Shown piece by piece: positions 1 to 6,279 of a stretch of DNA of 7,725 bases; the stretch's first letter is position 1, and every line of letters begins with the position of its first letter. Made by a program: the position numbers and the translations under genes. The stretch covers positions 1 through 7,725 of the forward strand of contig JBGCDD010000077.1 in the NCBI GenBank assembly GCA_045105075.1, written 5' to 3'. The notes beneath the pieces are model-generated. The model ran no database searches. It worked only from the letters and a program-made list of their open reading frames with translations, and was not told where the DNA came from. The stretch is from JBGCDD01 sp045105075. Lineage in GTDB: Bacteria; Pseudomonadota; Alphaproteobacteria; Rhodobacterales; Rhodobacteraceae.

Positions 1-545
1 TCCTTGATCCGGTTCTGGGGCTGAACGGGCTGGCGGTTGCGGGGTTGAACAACCTGATCGATGGCTTGCGCGATTTCCCGGTTCTGGGCAGCTTCTTTTC
101 GCTATGGCCCGAACTTGAACCGATTTCGTTCCGCGCCACGCAGACCTCGGCCTATGCGGTGATTATGATGGTGACGTGGCAGTGGACCCCGTTTGCGGTG
201 CTGATTTTCATGACCTCGCTGCAATCCGAGGACGAGTCGCAGAAAGAGGCGGCAACCTTGGATGGCGCAAGCGCGTGGTCTCAGTTCATCAATCTGACGG
301 TGCCGCATCTGGCGCGTCCGATTGCCATTGTGGTTATGATCCAGTCGATTTTCCACCTGTCGCTTTATGCCGAAATCGAGATCGTCAGCCGCGGCAATGG
401 CAACAAAAACCTGCCCTATCTGATCGGCGAGTTCAGTTCCAATAACATCGGTGCCGCAAGCGCCACGGGCATCTTTGCCGTCATACTTGCGAACATCATT
501 GCGATTTTCTTGCTGCGCATGGTCGGCAAGAGCTTGATGGATTAG
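1..545 (+). CDS. smoF: Polyol (sorbitol/mannitol) ABC transporter permease, first subunit, 5'-partial
   Basis: C-terminal part of an inner-membrane permease of the MalF-like sugar ABC family. It would pair with the next gene product to form the channel that brings sorbitol, mannitol or a related polyol from a periplasmic binding protein into the cytoplasm. The reading frame is open from base 3, so the real start lies left of the window; the TTG at 45 is internal. Hydrophobic segments lie at about bases 150-225, 318-388 and 459-530. The cytoplasmic EAA loop that contacts the ATPase is clear at about 246-320 (EAATLDGA, then a VPHL ending). It ends in TAG, 11 bases before the second permease gene. 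The family is firm; the polyol substrate is inferred from the dehydrogenases and ATPase in the same operon. Confidence 0.88.
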   Translation, partial: LDPVLGLNGLAVAGLNNLIDGLRDFPVLGSFFSLWPELEPISFRATQTSAYAVIMMVTWQWTPFAVLIFMTSLQSEDESQKEAATLDGASAWSQFINLTVPHLARPIAIVVMIQSIFHLSLYAEIEIVSRGNGNKNLPYLIGEFSSNNIGAASATGIFAVILANIIAIFLLRMVGKSLMD

Positions 546-556
546 GGGGAAAGACT

Positions 557-1393
557 ATGGCAACCGTCGCTCAAACATCCAAACTTGGAACTGTACTGTG
601 GCCCGCTCTGGCCTGGACAATCGCGCTGATTTTCTTCTTTCCGATCTTCTGGTTGGTCTTCACCAGCTTCAAAACCGATGCGGACGCTGTGAAGCCGGAA
701 TTTCTCATCTTCTTCACGCCGACGCTCGAAAACTACACCAACATGACCGAGAATTACGACTATTGGCGGTTTGCGATCAACTCGGTGATCACATCAACGT
801 TCGCCACTGTTTTTGCGCTGTTTGTTGGGGTTCCGTCGGCCTATGCGATGGCGTTCAATCCCAGCCGTCACACCAAAGACATCCTGATGTGGATGTTGTC
901 GACCAAAATGCTGCCGGCGGCGGCGGTGCTGTATCCGATGACATTCCTGACCAAGAACTTCCTGGGCATTTTCGACACGCATTTTCTGGTCATTCTGGTG
1001 TTGTGCCTGATCAATCTGCCGATCGTGATCTGGATGTTGTTCACCTATTTCAAAGAGATCCCGAAAGAAATCATTGAAGCCAGCAAGATGGACGGCGTCA
1101 CCACATGGGGTGAAATCAAGGACATTCTGATCCCCTTGGCCTGGGGCGGCGTCGCGTCGACCGCTTTGTTGTGTTTCATCTTTTGCTGGAACGAGGCCTA
1201 CTGGACCGTGCGTCTGACCACGATTGATGCAGCCACCCTGTCCAAGCTGATCGAAGGCAACCGAGCACCCGAGGGGCTGTTCTTTGGGCGTCTCGCAGCG
1301 GTTTCGACGGCGGCTGTTGGCCCCATCGTGATCCTGGGCTGGTTCTGTCAAAAGCAGCTGGTGCAAGGTCTGACATTCGGAGCGGTGAAATGA
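557..1393 (+). CDS. smoG: Polyol (sorbitol/mannitol) ABC transporter permease, second subunit
   Basis: Complete 278-residue inner-membrane permease of the MalG-like (carbohydrate uptake CUT1) type, about the usual length. Likely membrane segments lie at residues 13-35, 73-98, 111-131, 141-163, 196-218 and 245-265, which fits the six-helix MalG topology. The EAA loop is at about 174-196 (EASKMDG, then ILIPLA) and docks onto the ATP-binding subunit. The start is supported by a purine-rich ribosome site (AGGGGGA at 544-550), six bases before the ATG. The gene follows its partner permease by 11 bases, and its TGA overlaps the ATG of the next gene (ATGA at 1390-1393), which implies translational coupling. 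Substrate assignment to sorbitol/mannitol comes from the operon and overall resemblance to SmoG/MtlG proteins; another polyol such as arabitol is possible. Confidence 0.9.
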   Translation: MATVAQTSKLGTVLWPALAWTIALIFFFPIFWLVFTSFKTDADAVKPEFLIFFTPTLENYTNMTENYDYWRFAINSVITSTFATVFALFVGVPSAYAMAFNPSRHTKDILMWMLSTKMLPAAAVLYPMTFLTKNFLGIFDTHFLVILVLCLINLPIVIWMLFTYFKEIPKEIIEASKMDGVTTWGEIKDILIPLAWGGVASTALLCFIFCWNEAYWTVRLTTIDAATLSKLIEGNRAPEGLFFGRLAAVSTAAVGPIVILGWFCQKQLVQGLTFGAVK

Positions 1394-2154
1394 CCCTGGA
1401 GGCCGCCCCTACAGATCTGAGCGGCAAGATCGCGCTGGTCACTGGCGCATCCGGGGGCATCGGCGCCAGCACTGTGGCCCATTTTGCAGCCCTTGATGCG
1501 ACCGTCTATGCCACCGACATTGCCGATGATTTTGACGGGCCCGCCAGCTATCGCCGGTTTGATTTGCTGGACGAGACCGGGTTGGCCGCCTGCGTTGACT
1601 GGATTGGCGACATCGCGCCGGATATTTTGTTCAACAACGCGGCGATTTTCGACATGGGCGGACTGCTCGATGGTGGCGATCTGGAGCAATATGACCGCAT
1701 CTTCGGGGTCAATGTGCGCGCGTTTTATGCAGTGATGCAGGGCGCGGCCAAGGCAATGGTTGCGGCGCAAAAGCCCGGCTCGATCATCAACATGGCGTCG
1801 CAAGCCGGTCATCGGGGCGAGGCTCTGGTGGCGCATTATTGTGCAAGCAAGGCCGCTGTCATTAGCTATACCCAATCCGCCGCTTTGGCGCTGGCACCGC
1901 ATAAAATCAGGGTGAACGCGATCAGCCCCGGAGTGATCGACACGCCGATGTGGGAAACCGTTGACGCGCTTTTTGCCAAGTTTGAACACAAGGAAAAAGG
2001 CCAAAAGAAACGCGAAGTCGGCGAAGCTGTGCCGCTGGGGTACATGGGGGCGCCGCGCGATGTGGCCCGCGCCGCTGTGTTTCTGGCCAGCGATCAGTCG
2101 GCCTATATGACCGCCCAGACCATCGGTGTCGATGGCGGCAACGTGTTGAGATAA
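1390..2154 (+). CDS. smoS: SDR-family sorbitol/polyol dehydrogenase (SmoS-like)
   Basis: Classical short-chain dehydrogenase of 254 residues, expected to oxidise D-sorbitol to D-fructose (or a related polyol to its ketose) with NAD+ in the cytoplasm. Visible motifs are the Rossmann glycine motif TGASGGIG (18-25), an acidic residue D43 after strand 2 that favours NAD over NADP, NNAA (82-85), N108, and the catalytic set S137, Y150, K154. The stretches NMASQAG-RGEALV around the active-site serine, the lysine-rich KKREVG near residue 214 and the C-terminal VDGGN resemble the Rhodobacter sphaeroides sorbitol dehydrogenase SmoS as I recall it. The start has a GGAG site at 1379-1382 and overlaps the preceding permease stop by four bases. 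The SDR class is certain. Galactitol or L-iditol activity is possible, because SmoS-type enzymes are promiscuous. Confidence 0.85.
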   Translation: MTLEAAPTDLSGKIALVTGASGGIGASTVAHFAALDATVYATDIADDFDGPASYRRFDLLDETGLAACVDWIGDIAPDILFNNAAIFDMGGLLDGGDLEQYDRIFGVNVRAFYAVMQGAAKAMVAAQKPGSIINMASQAGHRGEALVAHYCASKAAVISYTQSAALALAPHKIRVNAISPGVIDTPMWETVDALFAKFEHKEKGQKKREVGEAVPLGYMGAPRDVARAAVFLASDQSAYMTAQTIGVDGGNVLR

Positions 2155-2157
2155 CCC

Positions 2158-3051
2158 ATGTCAATCATCGAACCCGAAATCGAAATGGTAGATCGGTCCA
2201 CCCGGTCCATTCGCTATCTCGAACATGGCTGGCCATCCGATCTGTGCCGTTGGCATGCGCACGCGGAATACGAGCTGCATTTGGTTGTGGCCACACGGGG
2301 CAAGGCGTTTGTGGGCGACTATATTGGTGATTTCAAAACCGGCGATCTGTTCATGACGGGGCCGAACCTGCCGCACAACTGGATCACCGATCAGGTCTGG
2401 TCGGAACCTGTGGCCACGCGCGATATGCTGGTGCAGTTCAGCCACGACAGCGTTGAAAAACTGGCCGAAGGCTTTCCCGAATTTTCGCAAGTGCTGAACC
2501 TGTTGCAACTGGCGCAATCGGGCATTCAGTTTGAAGGCTTCAACGCCACATTCGCGCGCGGTCACATGGAGGCCATTCGCGACAATATCGGCGCCGAGCG
2601 GATTCTGGCCTTTGTGCGGTTTCTGGTGCGGTTGAACGAGCATGCGGAAAAGAAAACACTGTCGGTGGCCAAGCTGGTGCAGCCTGCGGGCGGCAGCAAA
2701 CATGCGCGCATCGGCGCCGTGGTGGATCATGTGGTGAAGAACTTCAAAGAAGAAATCTCGGTCGCGCAAGCGGCGGAAATGGCAGGTATGATCCAGGCCA
2801 CCTTCAGCCGGAATTTTCAGGCGGTGACCGGGCACAAGTTTGTGGAATTCGTCAACCGTGTGCGGATCGGGCAGGCCTGCGGGATGCTCTATGCCTCGGA
2901 CGATCAGATCACAGCGATCTGTCATAAGTCAGGGTTCCAAAACCTGGCAAATTTCAACCGGCACTTCCTTAAGGTCAAGGGCATGACACCATCTGAATAC
3001 AGGGATACGGCGCGCAAGGATCTGGCGCCGCGTTTGGAGACGACACCATGA
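2158..3051 (+). CDS. AraC-family transcriptional regulator of polyol use
   Basis: 297-residue AraC/XylS-type regulator. The N-terminal part (about 15-110) looks like a cupin sensor domain: W32, H33, H35, E39 and a later PHNW (72-75) sit where the AraC-type sugar pocket usually lies. The C-terminal ~100 residues carry two helix-turn-helix units, the first about 200-225 (ISVAQAAEMAG, then FSRNFQAVTG) and the second about 250-282, with the family-typical SGFQNLANFNRHF and the terminal GMTPSEYR. It starts three bases after the SDR stop with only a weak ribosome site, so coupled translation is likely. Its TGA overlaps the mannitol dehydrogenase ATG by four bases. Being inside the operon, it probably activates that operon in response to the polyol, as the AraC-type MtlR does in Pseudomonas fluorescens. 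The target and ligand are inferred. Confidence 0.88.
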   Translation: MSIIEPEIEMVDRSTRSIRYLEHGWPSDLCRWHAHAEYELHLVVATRGKAFVGDYIGDFKTGDLFMTGPNLPHNWITDQVWSEPVATRDMLVQFSHDSVEKLAEGFPEFSQVLNLLQLAQSGIQFEGFNATFARGHMEAIRDNIGAERILAFVRFLVRLNEHAEKKTLSVAKLVQPAGGSKHARIGAVVDHVVKNFKEEISVAQAAEMAGMIQATFSRNFQAVTGHKFVEFVNRVRIGQACGMLYASDDQITAICHKSGFQNLANFNRHFLKVKGMTPSEYRDTARKDLAPRLETTP

Positions 3052-4469
3052 ACAGCCGGGCCCATGCTGCGATTGCGGCCACCACTTATGACCGGTCGGC
3101 CTGTGGGCTTGGGGTGGTTCATTTGGGCTTCGGCGCGTTCCACCGGGCGCATCAGGCGGTTTTTCTTGATGACTATATGCAATCGACAGGCGATCTGCGC
3201 TGGGGTGTTGCGGCGGTCAATCTGCGGGGCTCGGAAACCGACCAGTTTCGGGAAGCCGCACGCGACGTCGACCGGCACGATGGCTATTTTCTGAAGTCCT
3301 TTTCGCCCGATGGGCAGGTGGCTTTGCGCCGGGTGCGCTGTCATACCCGTTTTGTTGACTGGAGCAGCGCGCGCAGCGAAGCCGAGGCGTTGCTGGCGCT
3401 GGACTCGGTGCATCTGGTGACGATCACGGTCACGGAAAGTGGCTACTACACCGATCCTTTGGGTGATCTGAACCCATCGGATCCGATCATTCAGGGCGAG
3501 ATTTCAGGCCAGGCGGTGCACAGTGTTTATGGATACTTGCGCGCCGCATTGGGCCAGCGCAGGGTGAAAACCGGCGCGCCCCTGACGATTGCGTGCTGTG
3601 ACAACATTCGCCAGAACGGCAAAATGCTGCGGCGCAATCTGTTGAGCTATATAACCGCATGCGGCGATCTGGATTTGGCGGCTTGGGTCGATGAAAACGT
3701 TGCTTTTCCCTGTTCTATGGTCGATCGCATCACTCCGCGCAGCCCGACCGAACTGGGCGTCGAACTTGGCGCGCTGGTGGGGGCTGATGTGGCCTCACCG
3801 GTGATGTGCGAAGATTTTATCCAATGGGTGCTGCAGGATAGCGCGGCGGCTGAGATGCCGGCACTGGCCAAAGCCGGGGTGACCTTAACGGCGGATGTGG
3901 ATCCGTTTGAGGAAACCAAGATCCGCATTCTGAATGGCGGGCACACCGCGCTGTGTTATCTGGCCGCGTTGGAGGGTGTCGATACCTTTGACGCTGCGAT
4001 GCGGGTGCCGCATCTGAACGCGCATTTTCAGGCCTTTGAAACCGGCGAAGTGCTGCCAGCGCTGACCCTTGATCTGCCGTTTTCCAAGGCCGACTACCTG
4101 GGCAAGATCGCGCGTCGTTTTGGCAATCGCGCGATTGGTGACACTGTGGCGCGCATCTGTGCGGACGGGGTGGCGAAGTTCCCCATCTTTATTCGTCCGA
4201 CCCTGGCCGGGTGTTTGGCCCAAGGGATCATGCCAGTTTATGCCATCCGCTCGATTGCCAGCTGGTACGTGTTCGCACGTCACGTGGCGGCGGGCAAAAT
4301 ACCATTCAAATATGTTGAACCCAGCTGGAACGATCTGAGCGCCATGCTGGGCAGTGATGCGTTTGTCACAAGTCGTCAGCTCTGGGGCGATCTGCCCGAA
4401 ACCCACCCGGAATTCGCAAAAACGCTGCGGCGTGAAATAACTGAAATGGAGTCAAAATGGCCGGTCTGA
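3048..4469 (+). CDS. mtlK: Mannitol 2-dehydrogenase
   Basis: 473-residue polyol-specific long-chain dehydrogenase that oxidises D-mannitol to D-fructose with NAD+; some relatives also take D-arabitol or D-sorbitol. The N-terminal Rossmann half begins with the family's HLGFGAFHRAHQ (25-36). The C-terminal mannitol-dehydrogenase domain follows from about residue 285. Active-site residues known from the Pseudomonas fluorescens enzyme are recognisable by spacing: DN at 185-186, then K291 (proton-abstracting lysine), N296 and H299 in KIRILNGGH. Length is normal for the family and nothing is truncated. The ATG has a GGAGA site at 3036-3040 and overlaps the AraC gene's TGA by four bases. The gene's own 3' end runs 13 bases into the ATPase gene. 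Fructuronate and tagaturonate reductases belong to the same superfamily, but the transporter context favours mannitol. Confidence 0.92.
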   Translation: MNSRAHAAIAATTYDRSACGLGVVHLGFGAFHRAHQAVFLDDYMQSTGDLRWGVAAVNLRGSETDQFREAARDVDRHDGYFLKSFSPDGQVALRRVRCHTRFVDWSSARSEAEALLALDSVHLVTITVTESGYYTDPLGDLNPSDPIIQGEISGQAVHSVYGYLRAALGQRRVKTGAPLTIACCDNIRQNGKMLRRNLLSYITACGDLDLAAWVDENVAFPCSMVDRITPRSPTELGVELGALVGADVASPVMCEDFIQWVLQDSAAAEMPALAKAGVTLTADVDPFEETKIRILNGGHTALCYLAALEGVDTFDAAMRVPHLNAHFQAFETGEVLPALTLDLPFSKADYLGKIARRFGNRAIGDTVARICADGVAKFPIFIRPTLAGCLAQGIMPVYAIRSIASWYVFARHVAAGKIPFKYVEPSWNDLSAMLGSDAFVTSRQLWGDLPETHPEFAKTLRREITEMESKWPV

Positions 4470-5491
4470 CACTGCGCGATGTGCGCAAAAGCTATGGTGA
4501 TACACAAGTTATGCACGGTGTGGATCTTGATATCGAAGACGGCGAATTCGTTGTTTTCGTTGGTCCTTCTGGCTGCGGCAAATCCACGTTGCTGCGCATG
4601 ATTGCAGGTCTTGAGGAAATTTCCGATGGCAGCGTTGCGATTGGTGAGCGGCAGGTGAACGATGTTGCGGCGTCCAAACGCGGCGTGGCGATGGTGTTTC
4701 AAACCTACGCGCTCTACCCGCATATGACGGTTTACAAAAACATGGCGTTTGGGTTGAAACAGGCCAAGACGGAACAGTCCGAGATTGACCGGCGTGTCAA
4801 AGCTGCTGCCGAGATTCTCCAGATCACCGACTATCTTGATCGTAGCCCGCGCAACCTGTCGGGTGGGCAACGTCAGCGTGTGGCGATTGGCCGGGCGATT
4901 GTGCGCGACCCGCAGGTTTTCCTGTTTGACGAACCTTTGTCGAACCTTGATGCCGCGTTGCGTGTGCAAACCCGGCTGGAGATCGCCCGCCTGCACGACC
5001 GGCTGAAAACCACCATGATCTACGTCACCCATGATCAGGTCGAGGCGATGACACTGGCCGACAAAATCGTGGTGCTGCGCGATGGGCGCATCGAACAGGT
5101 GGGCTCGCCGATTGATCTCTATGAACGTCCCGCCAATGCATTTGTGGCCCAGTTTATCGGCAGCCCCAAGATGAACTTTTTCGCCGCTGCTGATCTGGCG
5201 CAAGGGGCGAATGCAGCGATGGGGCGCGAGGTGACGGCGTCAGAGCATGTTGGCCTGCGTCCCGAACATCTGTTCGTCAGCGAGGGTGCTGATGTGGTTG
5301 TTGAAGGACGTTTGGAGCTGGTCGAAAACCTGGGCGAATATGCTCTGGTGCATTTGATCACGGCGACAGGCGTCGAATTCATCGCAAAAACCGAAAAACC
5401 GCCGCAAGCCGAAAAGGGCGGCACTTTGGGCTTTGGGATCAAGCCTGAGTTGGTTCATGTGTTCAACAAAGAAACCGGGCTGCGCGGCTGA
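4457..5491 (+). CDS. smoK: Polyol ABC transporter ATP-binding protein (MalK/SmoK-type)
   Basis: 344-residue cytoplasmic ATPase that powers the two permeases, likely as a homodimer. The nucleotide-binding domain has Walker A GPSGCGKST (36-44), Q-loop Q82 within VFQTYALYPH, signature LSGGQ (134-138), Walker B VFLFDE (154-159), D-loop NLD (163-165) and switch histidine H192. After about residue 235 comes a MalK-like regulatory/TOBE region, including GSPKMNFF and GLRPEH. Length is normal for the UgpC/MalK group (about 330-370). The ATG at 4457 has a GGAG site at 4448-4451 and lies inside the end of mtlK, overlapping by 13 bases in another frame. It is the last gene of the operon in this window; no kinase follows. 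The MalK class is certain, the polyol substrate is from context. Confidence 0.92.
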   Translation: MAGLTLRDVRKSYGDTQVMHGVDLDIEDGEFVVFVGPSGCGKSTLLRMIAGLEEISDGSVAIGERQVNDVAASKRGVAMVFQTYALYPHMTVYKNMAFGLKQAKTEQSEIDRRVKAAAEILQITDYLDRSPRNLSGGQRQRVAIGRAIVRDPQVFLFDEPLSNLDAALRVQTRLEIARLHDRLKTTMIYVTHDQVEAMTLADKIVVLRDGRIEQVGSPIDLYERPANAFVAQFIGSPKMNFFAAADLAQGANAAMGREVTASEHVGLRPEHLFVSEGADVVVEGRLELVENLGEYALVHLITATGVEFIAKTEKPPQAEKGGTLGFGIKPELVHVFNKETGLRG

Positions 5492-5515
5492 GGCACATCA
5501 TTCTTAGGACCCTGG

Positions 5516-5572
5516 GGTTTGACGGAATTGGTTCTCAGCTGACCGGAATGCTGAGAATAGGGTTGTCAAGCC
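5516..5572. repeat. Two-tier inverted repeat downstream of the polyol operon
   Basis: A perfect 8-base inverted repeat (TTCTCAGC at 5532-5539 and GCTGAGAA at 5550-5557, 10-base loop) is nested inside an outer pair (GGTTTGAC at 5516-5523 and GTCAAGCC at 5565-5572) that pairs over 8 positions with one G-U wobble. It starts 25 bases after the ATPase stop. As RNA it would fold into a long interrupted hairpin and could end or stabilise the operon transcript. There is no T-run after it, so a classical intrinsic terminator is not supported. A protein-binding palindrome or the trace of an old mobile element end are alternatives. Confidence 0.5.
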
Positions 5573-5599
5573 GACACAAGTTGTTTCTTTACTGTAGGG

Positions 5600-5622
5600 C
5601 ATAATTCGCCTATTTGTTAGGC
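5600..5622 (+). promoter_or_regulatory. Possible -10 box and palindrome upstream of the winged-helix gene
   Basis: CATAAT at 5600-5605 matches five of six bases of a -10 box, but no good -35 lies at 16-18 bases; TTGTTT at 5581-5586 is too close (13-base spacer). Directly after it is a 5-base palindrome, GCCTA at 5608-5612 and TAGGC at 5618-5622 with a 5-base centre, placed where a repressor could block transcription start. Since the gene downstream encodes a small DNA-binding protein, self-regulation is a reasonable guess only. Confidence 0.2.
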
Positions 5623-5632
5623 AAGAGGGCCC

Positions 5633-5686
5633 ATGTGCCCTGCTGGCACCGCAAAAAACCAAGAAGAAACGTCTCCAGGTACCTAG
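5633..5686 (+). CDS. Possible 17-codon leader ORF upstream of the winged-helix gene
   Basis: An ATG at 5633, preceded by GAGGG at 5625-5629, opens a reading frame for MCPAGTAKNQEETSPGT and stops at TAG 5684-5686, one base before the ATG of the next gene. The spacing from the ribosome site is only three bases, which is short. If translated it could couple translation to the downstream gene, whose own ribosome site is weak. Nothing in the peptide suggests an attenuator (no run of one amino acid). It may be chance. Confidence 0.15.
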   Translation: MCPAGTAKNQEETSPGT

Positions 5687-5687
5687 T

Positions 5688-5984
5688 ATGATTGAACCAA
5701 ACAAGTTGGCCCAACTGCGAAGTCTGCTTCACAGCATGGAACAGAGTCTGGGTCTGAGCGATCTGTCCTCCATCGAGCGCGACGTATATTACGCTGCAAA
5801 CACGTTGGGGGAACGCTCGGACGTGATTTCCAGCGAAGATTTGCAGCAACACCCGCTGGTGGAGCAGATGTCAAAGCCCACCTATTTCCGGGCTTTGAAA
5901 AAACTGGTTTCGCTTGGGTATTTGTCGCATGCGGTTGGCACCAAAACCGGCAAATACACAATCTTGACGGCGCCCGTCAGTTAA
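5688..5984 (+). CDS. Small winged-helix (MarR-like) DNA-binding protein
   Basis: 98-residue soluble protein that looks like a stand-alone winged-helix domain. A helical N-terminus (about 5-22) is followed by helix SSIERDVYYAANTL (27-40), a helix around 48-60, a likely recognition helix SKPTYFRALKKLVSLGYL (62-79), and a wing-like turn with GTKTGKYTI (84-92). MarR proteins are usually about 140 residues, so the C-terminal dimer helices are missing or replaced; dimerisation through the N-terminal helix is possible. Its role would be transcriptional regulation, target unknown. The ATG at 5688 has only a weak AGG eight bases upstream. The gene faces the NrtS gene tail-to-tail across 43 bases and is not part of the polyol operon by distance (196 bases). 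I do not recognise a named family. Confidence 0.65.
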   Translation: MIEPNKLAQLRSLLHSMEQSLGLSDLSSIERDVYYAANTLGERSDVISSEDLQQHPLVEQMSKPTYFRALKKLVSLGYLSHAVGTKTGKYTILTAPVS

Positions 5985-6027
5985 CCCTGTCAGGCGATGC
6001 TTGGCTGACTGCTGGAATGCGCTGCCG

Positions 6028-6279
6028 TCAGGGATCTAATAGGTTTTGCAGACGCTCCCGCACGGCCAAAACCGACGAATAGGTCGACACGCAATAGGGG
6101 ACGGCAAAGGTCAGCGCGATCTTGAACCACGTTTTACCGGTGACGTTGCCCGACATGACATGTTCGCCGTGATTGATCATTGCAAGGATCACGCCAACGA
6201 CCGCAGAAATACGCGCGGCGCGAACCATCACGCTGCGGTCCGTGGCAATGACCCAAAAGCTGCGCGGATCAGCCGACAT
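6028..6279 (-). CDS. nrtS: NrtS-like nitrate/nitrite transporter, small membrane protein
   Basis: 83-residue inner-membrane protein with two hydrophobic helices, about residues 19-37 and 51-73. The family's most recognisable features are present: INHG at the end of helix 1 (35-38) and PYCVSTYS in helix 2 (61-68), followed by a short charged C-terminus. Proteins of this type were described as nitrate/nitrite transporters (NrtS) in marine cyanobacteria and are common as unstudied small proteins in proteobacteria; such small two-helix proteins presumably act as oligomers. The start ATG overlaps the end of the upstream SDR gene by 11 bases, with no strong ribosome site, so translation is probably coupled to that gene. 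No nitrate-assimilation gene is visible here, so transport function in this organism is inference. Confidence 0.75.
   Translation of the reverse strand: MSADPRSFWVIATDRSVMVRAARISAVVGVILAMINHGEHVMSGNVTGKTWFKIALTFAVPYCVSTYSSVLAVRERLQNLLDP

Noticed and set aside
2161..2925. 254-codon open frame antisense to the AraC gene
   Set aside because: The AraC-type helix-turn-helix motifs on the plus strand are unmistakable; the antisense translation is rich in His/Arg/Pro without domain character.
4376..5203. Long open frame (275 codons) antisense to the mannitol dehydrogenase end and the ATPase gene
   Set aside because: It lies opposite a clear MalK-type ATPase with all motifs; its protein has no recognisable domain, and its openness follows from the codon bias of the real gene.
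5485..5687. Insertion-sequence end or attachment site around the inverted repeats
   Set aside because: No transposase fragment, no target duplication and no second copy of the repeats in the window; kept only as an alternative explanation.
5985..6033. Bidirectional terminator between the convergent genes
   Set aside because: Only short pairings are present (GTCAG 5989-5993 with CTGAC 6005-6009; CCCTG 5985-5989 with CAGGG 6029-6033), which share bases and are not followed by T-runs on either strand.
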